Assembly (NCBI RefSeq): GCF_013523125.1
Contig: NZ_JAAMQJ010000006.1
Coordinates: forward strand, 62,001 to 126,000
From: Pseudomonas entomophila
GTDB lineage: Bacteria > Pseudomonadota > Gammaproteobacteria > Pseudomonadales > Pseudomonadaceae
Reading direction: 5' to 3'
Length of the DNA: 64,000 bases
In this document: positions 32,991-42,161 of the stretch, one piece after another
How the letters are laid out: the number at the start of each line of letters is the position of its first letter
Position numbering within the stretch: the first letter of the stretch is position 1
The notes under the pieces: generated by a model
Told to the model about the DNA's origin: nothing
What the model saw: only the letters and a program-made list of their open reading frames with translations
Database searches by the model: none
Translations under genes and position numbers: made by a program

Positions 32991-34435
32991 TGCGCTTAGG
33001 CATCCGGATTTTCCTGGTGTACTTCCTGTTCGTCGGCCTGGCCGGCTACTTCCTGCTCAATACCGTGCGCGAGCAGATCCGTCCGGTGGTGCGCCAGTCC
33101 TCCGAGGAAACCCTGGTGGACACCGCCAACCTGCTGGCGGAAATCCTGCACGATGACGTCAAGGCCGGCACCCTGGGCCAGAGTCGCCTGCCCGAGGTGC
33201 TCAAGGCCTATGGCCTGCGCAGCCCCGGCGCGCGGATCTGGGGGCTGGAAAAACATCAGGTCAGCCACCGGATCTACGTCACCGATGCCCAGGGCATCGT
33301 GCTGCTCGACTCCAGCGGCCAGGCGCTCGGGCAGGACTACTCGCGCTGGAATGATGTCTACCTGACCTTGCGCGGGCAGTACGGTGCGCGTTCCACGCGC
33401 AGCGTCGAGGCGGACGAGAGCACCTCGGTGATGCACGTGGCGGCGCCGATCCTGGATCAAGGCCACATCATCGGTGTGGTCACCGTGGCCAAGCCCAACA
33501 GCTCCCTGCAACCGTACATCGATCGTTCCGAACGGCGGCTGCTGACCCTTGGGCTGGGCGTGATCGTCATGGGCCTGCTGGTCGGGGCGGCCTTGTCCTG
33601 GTGGCTGGCGCGTTCCCTGCGCAAGCTGGCCCGTTACGCCCAGGCGGTCAGCGAAGGCGAACGGGCCGCGCTGCCATTCTACAAGGGGGGTGAGCTGGCG
33701 CACCTGGCCGGTGCCGTCGAGCGTATGCGCACGCAGCTCGAAGGCAAGGCGTACGTCGAGCGTTACGTCCACACCCTGACCCATGAGCTGAAAAGCCCGC
33801 TGGCCGCGATCCGCGGTGCGGCGGAGCTGTTGCAGGGGGAGATGCCGGCCGAGCAGCGGGCGAAGTTCGCTGCCAACGTCGAGCGCGAGAGCGAGCGCGT
33901 GCAGCAGATGATCGAGCGCCTGCTCGACCTGGCCAAGGTCGAGCAGATGCAGGCGTTGGACGACGAGCAGCACGTGGACATCGCGGCACTGGTCGATGAG
34001 CTGCTGATGGCCCAGGCGGCCCGCTTGGCGGCTGGAGACCTCCAGGTGCACCAGCATATACCGGCGTGCCGGTTACTGTGCGATCCCTTCCTGATGCGTC
34101 AGGCCCTGGCCAACTTGCTGGACAACGCCCTGGATTTCACGCCCTCCGGTGGCGCCCTGACGTTCGACCTGACGCAGCAGGGCGAGCAGGTGGCGCTGAG
34201 TGTGTTCAATCAGGGAGAGGCAATCCCTGACTACGCCATCGACCGGGTCGCCGAGCGCTTCTACTCGCTGCCCCGTCCTGGGACCGGACGCAAGAGCACG
34301 GGCCTGGGGCTGAACTTCGTGGCCGAGGTGATGCACCTGCATGGCGGTGCCCTGGCCGTGGACAATGTCGAGGGCGGGGTACGTGTTCAGCTGTGGTTGC
34401 CAGCACGACGCTTCGGCCGGGCCTTCGAAGGCTGA
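32990..34435 (+). CDS. creC: Sensor histidine kinase CreC
   Basis: 481 residues with an N-terminal membrane segment (IFLVYFLFVGLAGYFLLNTV), a periplasmic sensor region, a second membrane segment near 185-208 (LGLGVIVMGLLVGAALSWWL) and HAMP. The phospho-acceptor is His265 in THELKSPLAAIRG. The ATPase N-box is NLLDNALDF, with GLGLNFVAEV as the G-box. It phosphorylates CreB. The gene begins within the creB stop (TGATG), giving coupled expression. Confidence 0.94.
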   Translation: MRLGIRIFLVYFLFVGLAGYFLLNTVREQIRPVVRQSSEETLVDTANLLAEILHDDVKAGTLGQSRLPEVLKAYGLRSPGARIWGLEKHQVSHRIYVTDAQGIVLLDSSGQALGQDYSRWNDVYLTLRGQYGARSTRSVEADESTSVMHVAAPILDQGHIIGVVTVAKPNSSLQPYIDRSERRLLTLGLGVIVMGLLVGAALSWWLARSLRKLARYAQAVSEGERAALPFYKGGELAHLAGAVERMRTQLEGKAYVERYVHTLTHELKSPLAAIRGAAELLQGEMPAEQRAKFAANVERESERVQQMIERLLDLAKVEQMQALDDEQHVDIAALVDELLMAQAARLAAGDLQVHQHIPACRLLCDPFLMRQALANLLDNALDFTPSGGALTFDLTQQGEQVALSVFNQGEAIPDYAIDRVAERFYSLPRPGTGRKSTGLGLNFVAEVMHLHGGALAVDNVEGGVRVQLWLPARRFGRAFEG

Positions 34436-34448
34436 CGCGCCCTGCAAC

Positions 34449-34464
34449 TTCACACACTCTCCAC
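34449..34464 (+). promoter_or_regulatory. Candidate CreB-binding cre tag upstream of creD
   Basis: TTCAC-ACACTC-TCCAC differs at one position from the CreB tag TTCAC-N6-TTCAC known from enterobacteria and Aeromonas. It sits 62 bp before the creD start, in the 91-bp creC-creD gap. creD is the classic CreBC target. Confidence 0.7.
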
Positions 34465-34526
34465 ACAGCCTCCTCGAAGCGTCCACACGGCCTGCGCAGA
34501 CTGCCTCCACTGACCCAGGAGGCCCC

Positions 34527-35855
34527 ATGAACAAGACCCTTGCTTTCAAGCTCGGCACCATTGCCCTGCTGACGCTGCTGTTGCTGATCCCGCTGCTCAT
34601 GATCGATGGCCTGATCGGCGAACGTCAGCGCCTGCGCGACGACGTGGTGCAGAACATCGCCCAGAGCGCCAGCTTCGACCAACGCATCAGCGGCCCGTTG
34701 CTGGTCGTGCCGTACCGCAAGCTCCAACGCCGCTGGATCGAGAAGGACGGTCAGCGTGTGCAGGACGTCAGCACGGTCGCCGGGCAGCTCTACTTTCTGC
34801 CCGAGACCTTCGCCGCCGACCTGAACGTGGACACGGAACAGCGAGCCCGTGGTATCTACCAGGCGCGACTGTTCCATGCCAAAGGGCACTTGGGCGGCAG
34901 CTTCCGGTTGCCAACGCGCTGGGGCATCGACAAGGACTACGAGGACTACCACTTCGACACCCCGCGTCTGGTGGTCGGCATCAGCGACATTCGCGGGATC
35001 GAGAACGCCCTGCAACTCACCGTCGACGGCACGTCCCGGACGTTCGAAGCCGGCACCGGGTTGGACTGGCTGCGTGACGGTGTGCAAGTGGCCTTGCCCC
35101 AGTTCGAGGATCCGGTCGCCCGTGAGTTCGAGTACGGTTTCGACCTGGCGTTGCAGGGCACGGGGCAGTTACAGCTCTTGCCGGTAGGGCGCACCAGTCG
35201 TGTCGACCTGCAGGCCAGTTGGCCGCACCCAAGCTTCATCGGCAGCTACCTGCCCAATCGGCATACGATCGACGATCAAGGCTTCACCGCGCATTGGCAG
35301 ACGTCGTTCTTCGCCACCAACCTCGAAGACGCCTTGCAGCAGTGTGCCACGGGCGGGCAGTGCGAGGCCTTCGGCGAGCGTACCTTCGGCGTGAGCTTCG
35401 TCGACCCGGTCGACCAGTACCTGAAGAGCGAACGCGCCATCAAGTACGCCCTGCTGTTCATCGCCCTGACCTTCGCCGGCTTCTTCCTGTTCGAGGTGCT
35501 CAGGAATCTCAGCGTGCACCCGGTGCAGTACATCCTGGTCGGCACGGCCCTGGCCTTCTTCTACCTGCTGCTGTTGTCGCTGTCCGAACACCTGGGGTTC
35601 GGGCTGGCGTACGGCCTGTCGGCGACGGCCTGCGTGGCGTTGATCGGGTTCTACCTGAGCCATGTGTTGCACAGCGCGGCCCGCGGCGTCGGCTTTGCGG
35701 CAGGGTTGGCAACGCTGTACGCCCTGCTTTACGGGCTGCTCAGTGCCGAGGATTACGCCCTGCTGATGGGGTCGTTGCTATGTTTCGGGTTGCTGGGGGT
35801 GTTCATGGTTCTCACGCGCCGGCTCGACTGGGCGCGGGTAGGGCGGCCGGCATGA
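34527..35855 (+). CDS. creD: Inner membrane protein CreD
   Basis: 442 residues from the ATG at 34527 behind AGGAGG. The N-terminal segment (IALLTLLLLIPLLMIDGLIG) is one membrane helix, then a large periplasmic domain (about residues 40-310). It ends in at least five hydrophobic helices (ALLFIALTFAGFFLFEVLRN, VGTALAFFYLLLLS and others). CreD is induced by CreBC and modifies envelope or beta-lactam phenotypes; its biochemical role is not settled. Confidence 0.93.
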   Translation: MNKTLAFKLGTIALLTLLLLIPLLMIDGLIGERQRLRDDVVQNIAQSASFDQRISGPLLVVPYRKLQRRWIEKDGQRVQDVSTVAGQLYFLPETFAADLNVDTEQRARGIYQARLFHAKGHLGGSFRLPTRWGIDKDYEDYHFDTPRLVVGISDIRGIENALQLTVDGTSRTFEAGTGLDWLRDGVQVALPQFEDPVAREFEYGFDLALQGTGQLQLLPVGRTSRVDLQASWPHPSFIGSYLPNRHTIDDQGFTAHWQTSFFATNLEDALQQCATGGQCEAFGERTFGVSFVDPVDQYLKSERAIKYALLFIALTFAGFFLFEVLRNLSVHPVQYILVGTALAFFYLLLLSLSEHLGFGLAYGLSATACVALIGFYLSHVLHSAARGVGFAAGLATLYALLYGLLSAEDYALLMGSLLCFGLLGVFMVLTRRLDWARVGRPA

Positions 35856-35988
35856 GGGAGGATAAAGCGATCGGGCGTTGGCTGGCGCAGCGGGTTGGGC
35901 AGTTGTTCGGTACGACGCCGCAGCTACACGCTACACGCAAGGGGACTTAGCGACTTGCGCGACAAGCGTCCGGTCCGGCGGCGCCTGC

Positions 35989-36113
35989 ATCGCGGGCAAG
36001 CCCGCTTCCACAGAGGGCTGTGCCAGCCCGACAAATGGGCGTTGCGAGCGACCGACCCATCGAGCTGAAACGTGCCCTGGCACAGGGCCTGTGGGAGCGG
36101 GCTTGCCCGCGAT
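35989..36113. repeat. Two inverted REP elements between creD and the GST gene
   Basis: ATCGCGGGCAAGCCCGCTTC begins at 35989 and GTGGGAGCGGGCTTGCCCGC lies near 36090-36110. They form a convergent pair in the 285-bp gap between the convergent creD and GST genes. A short array of GCTACAC words lies at 35924-35938. Confidence 0.8.
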
Positions 36114-36140
36114 GCAGACGCTGAGGACGGAACAGTGCCC

Positions 36141-36764
36141 TCAGACCGTCGGCATCGTGGCAAGCATGGACGGCCGTTTCGCAACCTCGGCATACCAGGC
36201 CGCCAGCCCCGGTTGTCGCTCGCGCCAGCCGAACCCAGGCTGGCGCAGATCCAGGTAGCCCAGGGCACAGGCCACACCAATGGCAGCGATGTCGAACACC
36301 GAAGCCAGCTCCGCCAGATGTGCCTGCTCGAGGTCGGCCAACGCGCGCTGGATCTTCTGCGTCTGCGCCTCCACCCAGCCGTCCCAGCGCTTGTCCTCCG
36401 GGCGCAGGAAGGTCTCGTAGCGGGTCGACACCGCCGCATCCAGGATCCCATCGGCCTGGGACGCCAGGGTCAGCCGCCGCCAACGGGCGGCGCCTTCGCG
36501 CGGGATCAGCGGGTGGCCGACATGCTGCTGGTCCAGGTATTCGCAGATCACCCGGCTGTCGTGCAGCACGATGCCGTCGGCCAGGCGCAAGGCCGGGATC
36601 TTGCCGAGCGGGTTGCCCTGATTGAGCGCTTCGTCACCACTGACCGGGCTGATGTTCACGCCTTGCAGGGTGACCCGGTCCTGCTGTCCGGTCTCGTGCA
36701 GCAGGACCCTAACCTTGCGCACGAACGGTGACAGCGGGGAGTGGAACAGGGTCATGTCGCTCAT
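36141..36764 (-). CDS. Glutathione S-transferase family protein
   Basis: 207 residues. The thioredoxin-like N-terminal domain begins [20 protein letters not shown] with the likely catalytic Ser in SPFVRK. The cis-Pro segment is [11 protein letters not shown], followed by [11 protein letters not shown], which binds the glutathione gamma-glutamyl group. The C-terminal half is helical. The start at 36764 is just inside the msrA 3' gap (10 bp); an alternative ATG lies 9 bp later. It is probably cotranscribed with msrA. Confidence 0.88.
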   Translation of the reverse strand: MSDMTLFHSPLSPFVRKVRVLLHETGQQDRVTLQGVNISPVSGDEALNQGNPLGKIPALRLADGIVLHDSRVICEYLDQQHVGHPLIPREGAARWRRLTLASQADGILDAAVSTRYETFLRPEDKRWDGWVEAQTQKIQRALADLEQAHLAELASVFDIAAIGVACALGYLDLRQPGFGWRERQPGLAAWYAEVAKRPSMLATMPTV

Positions 36765-36774
36765 GGCCGAGCCC

Positions 36775-37440
36775 TCAGTTGCCTTGCAGGCTGGGCGGCA
36801 GGCATACGCCGGTGCCGCCGATGCCGCAGTAGCCATTGGGGTTCTTGGCCAGGTACTGCTGGTGGTAGGCCTCGGCGAAGTACACGGTCGGTGCCTGGTC
36901 GATCTCGGTGGTGATGTCGCCAAAGCCGGCCTTGTCCAGCTCGGCCTGGTACTCGGCCTTGCTGGCCTGGGCCTGTTCCAGCTGTTCGGGGCTGGTGCAG
37001 TAGATCACCGAGCGGTACTGGGTGCCCACATCATTGCCCTGGCGCATGCCCTGGGTCGGGTTGTGCAGCTCCCAGAACATCGCCAGCAACTCGCGGTAGC
37101 TGACCTTGGCCTTGTCGAACACCACCAGCACCACTTCGGTATGGCCGGTCAGGCCCGAGCAGACTTCTTCGTAGGTCGGGTTCGGGGTGAAGCCGCCCGC
37201 ATAGCCCACGACCGTACTGACCACGCCGTCACGCTGCCAGAAGCGGCGCTCGGCACCCCAGAAGCAGCCCAGGCCGAAGATGGCGAAGTCGACGTCCTCG
37301 AAGAACGGGCCGAGCAGGGGCGTGTCCTTGAACACGTAATGGAACTCAGGCAGGGTCATCGGCGTTTCGCGGCCAGGGAGCGCCTGTTCCGCGGTAGGCA
37401 GGACGTTTTTGTTCACCAGGATTTCAGAACGCAGGACCAT
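36775..37440 (-). CDS. msrA: Peptide methionine sulfoxide reductase MsrA
   Basis: 221 residues including the N-terminal extension common in pseudomonads ([20 protein letters not shown]). The catalytic Cys59 is in [34 protein letters not shown] and the C-terminal [13 protein letters not shown] complete the family pattern and supply a resolving Cys. It repairs S-methionine sulfoxide. It is 63 bp after the EAL-domain gene on the same strand. Confidence 0.95.
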   Translation of the reverse strand: MVLRSEILVNKNVLPTAEQALPGRETPMTLPEFHYVFKDTPLLGPFFEDVDFAIFGLGCFWGAERRFWQRDGVVSTVVGYAGGFTPNPTYEEVCSGLTGHTEVVLVVFDKAKVSYRELLAMFWELHNPTQGMRQGNDVGTQYRSVIYCTSPEQLEQAQASKAEYQAELDKAGFGDITTEIDQAPTVYFAEAYHQQYLAKNPNGYCGIGGTGVCLPPSLQGN

Positions 37441-37503
37441 GGCCGTACCTCTTGAGTCGGTCGAAAGGGAAGATCCCTAGTGTGCCCGAGAGTCGCGCGG
37501 CTG

Positions 37504-40197
37504 TCAGGTCGCCGGGCCACGCGGGTAGCGTGCGAGGCGCTCGACCAGCTCGCGGCCCGGAATCGGCTTGTCGAACAGGTAGCCCTGGCCGACGTCGCAG
37601 CGGTGACGGCGCAAGAAGGCCAGTTGCTGCGCCGTCTCGATACCCTCGGCCACGACCTTGAGCTTGAGGTTGTGGGCCATGGCGATCACCGCCGAGGTGA
37701 TTTCCATGTCGTCCTGATTGTCCGGGATCTCGCTGATGAAGCTGCGGTCGATCTTGAGGATGTCGATCGGGAATTTCTTCAGGTAGCTCAGCGACGAATA
37801 CCCGGTGCCGAAGTCGTCCATCGCCAGGCTCAGCCCCAGCTCCTTGAGCTGTTCGAGTTGGCGTCGGGTGTCGTCGGTGGCCTCCAGCAGCAGGCCTTCG
37901 GTCAGTTCCAGCTCCAGCAGGTGAGGCGGCAGGGCCTGCTCCTGGAGGATGCCCGCGATCGAGCTGACCAGCTCGGGATCGGAAAACTGCTTGGGCGAGA
38001 GGTTGATGGCCACGTGCAGGTCGCCCAGGCCAGCGGCGCTCAGGCGCTTGCTCATGGCGCAGGACTCGCGCACCACCCATTTGCCGATGGGGATGATCAG
38101 GCCGGTCTCCTCGGCCACGCTGATGAACTGGTCCGGGCGAATCATGCCGCGCTCCGGGTGGTTCCAGCGCAGCAAGGCTTCCAGCCCCAGCAGGCGGCCG
38201 CTGCGCAGGCACAGCTTGGGCTGGTAGAAGACGTCCAGTTCGTCCTGGGTCAGGGCGCGGCGCAGGTTGTTCTCGACGAACAGCTTGTAGCTGGCCTCGG
38301 CGTTGAGTACCTCGGTGAACACCTGCACCTGATGCTTGCCGTTGGCCTTGGCCTTGTGCAGGGCCAGGCCGGCGTTCTTCATCAGGGTCTGGGGGTCGCG
38401 CCCATGCAGCGGCGCGCAGGCCAGGCCGACCGAAGCGGTGACGTTGATCAGCTGGTTGTCCACGAACATCGGCTTGTCGAGGGTCTGCAGCAGGCGCTGA
38501 GCGATGTACTGGCCGTCTTCCAGGGCTGTGTCGTCGAGCAGCACGGCGAACTCGTTGCTGGCGAAGCGCGCCAGGCAACCACTGGTGTCCAGGCTGTTGC
38601 GCAGGCGCCGTGCCAGGCTGACCAGCAACTTGTCACCCGCATGATGGCCAAGGCTGTCATTGATGCGCTTGAAGTTGTCGATGTCCACGAACAGCAGGCA
38701 GATCAGGCTGTCGCCATCGCGCGCGAAGCGTTCGTCGAGGCAGCGGATGAAGGCCGGGCGGTTGCCCAGGTTGGTGAGGTTGTCGGTGTAGGCCAGACGC
38801 TCGATGCGCTGCTGGGCCAGCTTGCCCTGGGTGATGTCTTCATAGATGCCGATGTAGTGGGTCAGCTCGCGGTTGTCGCCATAGACCTTGGAGATCGACA
38901 ACTGACCCCAGTAGGGCTCCAGGCTCTTGCGCCGGCTTTTGAACTCGCCCTGCCAGCTGTTGCCGATGGCCAGGGTGGACGAGGAGTCGAACAGCAGCTC
39001 GCTGAGGTTTTCCAGCGCCGGCAACTCGGCCAGGTGATGGCCTTGCACTTCTTCGGTGCTGTACTGCGTGATGGCCGTGAAGCTCGGGTTCACGTACTCG
39101 ACCACGCCTTTGCGATTGACCAGCAGAAAGGCGCTGGCGCTCTGCTCGACCGCACGTTGGAAGAGTTGCAGCGCACTGGCCGCCGTGCGCCGGTTCTGAC
39201 TGGTGATGACCTGAGCGACCTGGTCGGCCAGCTCACCGGCGAAGGCGATCTCGTCGGCCTGCCAGGTACGCGGGCCGCGGGTCTGCTCCAGGCACAGCAC
39301 GCCCACCACCTGGCCGTCGATGCGAATGCCGGCGTCCAGCAAGGCGTTGTTGCCGGTGGCGTACAAGTCATCGACCAGGTCCCGCGTGCGCGGGTCGTGG
39401 CTGGCATTGTGCGCATCGATGGCACGGCTGGCGTGCAGGGCGTCGAGGTAGTCGGGGAAGCCGGCGATATCGAGCGGTTCCGGCAGCAGGTGTCGCTGCT
39501 CGGCCTGATGCCAGGACGAAATCGGTTCCAGCCGCTGATCCACCAGATGCCACAGGCTGGCGCGGTCGACCCGGTAGATCTCGCAGGCACTGCGCGTGAT
39601 CAGCTCGGCGGCTTCGAGCAAGGAATTGCCTGCGCTGTAGCGCTGGCGTGCCAGGCGCAGGATCAGACTCTGCTGGGCCTGCACCCGTTCGAGGTGCTCG
39701 AGCTGCTCTTGCTGCACGTTCTGGTTGGCCAGCAAGGCTTGTTCCAGGCGCGTGTTGCGGCTTTCCAGGTCGAGCGCGTCGAGGGCTGGGTCGGCGACCT
39801 GCCCTTCGTCGAGCAGGGTCAGGTAGCCCCGCAGCATCTGCCGAGTCGCCTGGCGGAACGCTTCGCCCGCTTCCAGCACGCGCAACGTCCTGTCGTCCAG
39901 ATGCAGGGTGTAGCGCACCTGGTAATGAGGACGCTGCGCCAGTTGCAGCTGGATCTCGTCGTGCAGCCGGTAACGGGCTTCGGGCTCCATCAGGCTGGCG
40001 AAGGGCGAGCCGACCAGCGCGCACAATTCGGCGGCAGGCTGGCCCAGGGTGCGTTCGCACGCTGGGTCGAGGTACAGGAGCGCCCAACTGGCTTCGTTGA
40101 GCCGCTCGAAACGCAGCATGCCGAGCCGGGAAGGCACGGGCAATTGCGTGACGACCTCGGCCACCACGCGGCTGATGGCATCGGGTTGGCTTTTCAT
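37504..40197 (-). CDS. GAF/PAS sensor with degenerate GGDEF and intact EAL domain
   Basis: 897 residues from the ATG at 40197; in-frame ATGs up to 40296 are possible. The order is an N-terminal PAS-like region (about 20-130), a coiled linker, a GAF domain (about 180-335), a PAS domain (about 340-460), GGDEF (about 465-630) and EAL (about 645-890). The GGDEF signature is ASNEF (546-550), so diguanylate cyclase activity is probably lost. The EAL domain keeps GLEALLRW (EAL at 673-675), NLSPKQF, ELTEGLLL, DDFGTGYSS and EGIET. It is most likely a cyclic-di-GMP phosphodiesterase, with the GGDEF perhaps sensing GTP. Confidence 0.9.
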   Translation of the reverse strand: MKSQPDAISRVVAEVVTQLPVPSRLGMLRFERLNEASWALLYLDPACERTLGQPAAELCALVGSPFASLMEPEARYRLHDEIQLQLAQRPHYQVRYTLHLDDRTLRVLEAGEAFRQATRQMLRGYLTLLDEGQVADPALDALDLESRNTRLEQALLANQNVQQEQLEHLERVQAQQSLILRLARQRYSAGNSLLEAAELITRSACEIYRVDRASLWHLVDQRLEPISSWHQAEQRHLLPEPLDIAGFPDYLDALHASRAIDAHNASHDPRTRDLVDDLYATGNNALLDAGIRIDGQVVGVLCLEQTRGPRTWQADEIAFAGELADQVAQVITSQNRRTAASALQLFQRAVEQSASAFLLVNRKGVVEYVNPSFTAITQYSTEEVQGHHLAELPALENLSELLFDSSSTLAIGNSWQGEFKSRRKSLEPYWGQLSISKVYGDNRELTHYIGIYEDITQGKLAQQRIERLAYTDNLTNLGNRPAFIRCLDERFARDGDSLICLLFVDIDNFKRINDSLGHHAGDKLLVSLARRLRNSLDTSGCLARFASNEFAVLLDDTALEDGQYIAQRLLQTLDKPMFVDNQLINVTASVGLACAPLHGRDPQTLMKNAGLALHKAKANGKHQVQVFTEVLNAEASYKLFVENNLRRALTQDELDVFYQPKLCLRSGRLLGLEALLRWNHPERGMIRPDQFISVAEETGLIIPIGKWVVRESCAMSKRLSAAGLGDLHVAINLSPKQFSDPELVSSIAGILQEQALPPHLLELELTEGLLLEATDDTRRQLEQLKELGLSLAMDDFGTGYSSLSYLKKFPIDILKIDRSFISEIPDNQDDMEITSAVIAMAHNLKLKVVAEGIETAQQLAFLRRHRCDVGQGYLFDKPIPGRELVERLARYPRGPAT

Positions 40198-40455
40198 CGA
40201 AGACTCGCTCGGACAAGGCAATGGGCGCGGAATGCGGTTCATCGACGGCGCGTTCAGCAAGGTTGCATCATGCTCCATGGGCTGGCAAGCGGCCATAGGA
40301 GCCTATAGGCAGTTTATCGGTCGAACACGGGAAGTCTGAAGGGTGCAGGCGAGGCAGGCGGGCAAGCGCGGCCCGAGAGGGGGGAGGTGCGGTCCAGAGG
40401 ACCCGTCCACCTCCGCGAGCCCCGTACGTGGCAGGGCAGCGGTGTGAAACGTCAA

Positions 40456-40484
40456 CGCCGCTGCCCAGGGCATGAGCAGCGGCG
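40456..40484 (-). terminator. Terminator after aceF
   Basis: CGCCGCTGC (40456-40464) and GCAGCGGCG (40476-40484) make a 9-bp perfect stem, just after aceF in its direction of transcription. The T tract is poor. Confidence 0.6.
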
Positions 40485-40491
40485 AGGCAGG

Positions 40492-42150
40492 TTACAGCAG
40501 CAGCGTGCGGATGTCCGCCAGCAGGTCACCCAGGCGCTTGGTGAAGCGTGCGGCGGCGGCGCCGTTGATCACACGGTGATCGTAGGACAGCGACAGCGGC
40601 AGCATCAGCTTGGGCTGGAAGGCCTTGCCGTCCCAGACCGGCTGCAGGGTGGCCTTGGACACCCCCAGGATCGCCACTTCCGGCGCGTTGACGATCGGCG
40701 TGAAGCCGGTGCCGCCAATGTGCCCGAGGCTGGAGATCGTGAAGCAGGCACCCTGCATGTCGTCGGCCGCCAGCTTCTTGGTACGGGCCTTTTCGGCCAG
40801 TGCCGCCGCTTCGCCCGCCAGTTGCAGCAGGCTCTTCTGGTCGACGTTCTTGATCACCGGGACCAGCAGACCATCCGGGGTGTCCACGGCGAAGCCGATG
40901 TTGACGTACTTCTTGCGGATGATCGCCTTGCCGCTCGGGGCCAGGGAACTGTTGAAGTCCGGCAGTTCCTTGAGCAGGTGGGCACAGGCCTTGAGCAGCA
41001 GCGGCAGCACGGTGAGCTTGACGCCGGCCTTCTCGGCCACGGCCTTCTGCGCCACGCGGAAGGCTTCGAGCTCGGTGATGTCGGCCGAGTCGAACTGGGT
41101 CACGTGCGGCACGTTCAGCCAGCTGCGGTGCAGGTTGGCGGCACCGACCTGCATCAGGCGGGTCAGAGCGACTTCCTCGACTTCGCCGAAGCGGCTGAAA
41201 TCGACGGCCGGGATCGGCGGAATGCCTGCACCACCGGTCGCGCCCGCAGCAGCCGGCGCTTCCTTGGCCTTCTGCATCATGGACTTGACGTACGCCTGTA
41301 CGTCTTCCTTGAGGATGCGGCCGTGCGGACCCGAGGCGCTGACGGCGCCCAGCTCGACGCCGAATTCACGGGCCAGCTGGCGTACTGCCGGGCCGGCATG
41401 GACCTTGGCGTTGTTGCCAGCAGCGGGCGCGGCATGCGCAGCAGCCGGTTTCTCGGCAGCCGGCGCAGGGGCGGCGGCCTTTTCAGGCGCGGCGGCTGGC
41501 GCAGGTGCCTCGGCCTTGGCCGGGGCCGGCTTCTCGGCCGCCTGCGCTGGCGCGGCGCCAGCGATCTTGAGCTTGAGGATCAGATCGCCCGTGCCGACTT
41601 CGTCGTCGAGCTTGGCGATCACTTCCTCGACCACGCCAGCGGCCGGAGACGGGATCTCCATGGAGGCCTTGTCGGACTCCAGGGTGATCAGCGACTGGTC
41701 GGCTTCGACGCTGTCGCCGGCCTTGACCAGCATCTCGATGATCTTGGCCTTGCCCGACGAGCCGATGTCCGGCACGTGGATGTCCTGCACGCTGGTACCC
41801 GCGGCAGGCGCAGGTTCAGCGGCAGCCGGCTGAGCCGGGGCGGCGGGCTTTTCTTCGGCAGCTGGCGCGGGGGCCGGCTTGTCCTCGGCGGCCGGCGCCT
41901 CGGACGCCGCGTCGGCGCCCTCGGCTTCCAGTTCCAGCAGTTCGTCGCCTTCCTTGAGGGTGTCGCCCAGCTTCACCTTCAGGGACTTGATCACACCGGC
42001 CTTGGGGGCCGGAATTTCCATGGAAGCCTTGTCGGATTCCAGGGTCAGCAGGCTCTGGTCAGCCTCGATGCGATCGCCGACCTTGACGAACAGCTCGATG
42101 ACTTCACCTTCACCGCTGCCGATGTCAGGTACGCGAATGAGTTCGCTCAC
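40492..42150 (-). CDS. aceF: Pyruvate dehydrogenase E2, dihydrolipoamide acetyltransferase
   Basis: 552 residues from a GTG at 42150 with AGGAGA upstream, the only start that keeps the lipoyl domain at the N-terminus. Two lipoyl domains carry the lipoyl lysines Lys41 and Lys161 (both ESDKASMEIP). They are separated and followed by Ala/Pro-rich flexible linkers. A peripheral subunit-binding domain (AGPAVRQLAREFGVEL) precedes the acetyltransferase core with the catalytic SYDHRVINGAAAARF near the end. It lies 11 bp after aceE. Confidence 0.95.
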   Translation of the reverse strand: MSELIRVPDIGSGEGEVIELFVKVGDRIEADQSLLTLESDKASMEIPAPKAGVIKSLKVKLGDTLKEGDELLELEAEGADAASEAPAAEDKPAPAPAAEEKPAAPAQPAAAEPAPAAGTSVQDIHVPDIGSSGKAKIIEMLVKAGDSVEADQSLITLESDKASMEIPSPAAGVVEEVIAKLDDEVGTGDLILKLKIAGAAPAQAAEKPAPAKAEAPAPAAAPEKAAAPAPAAEKPAAAHAAPAAGNNAKVHAGPAVRQLAREFGVELGAVSASGPHGRILKEDVQAYVKSMMQKAKEAPAAAGATGGAGIPPIPAVDFSRFGEVEEVALTRLMQVGAANLHRSWLNVPHVTQFDSADITELEAFRVAQKAVAEKAGVKLTVLPLLLKACAHLLKELPDFNSSLAPSGKAIIRKKYVNIGFAVDTPDGLLVPVIKNVDQKSLLQLAGEAAALAEKARTKKLAADDMQGACFTISSLGHIGGTGFTPIVNAPEVAILGVSKATLQPVWDGKAFQPKLMLPLSLSYDHRVINGAAAARFTKRLGDLLADIRTLLL

Positions 42151-42161
42151 AAAAAATCTCC

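Noticed and set aside
36141..36923. Longer GST start overlapping msrA
   Set aside because: The added 53 residues are antisense-type Thr/Arg/Ser-rich sequence within the msrA coding region in another frame.
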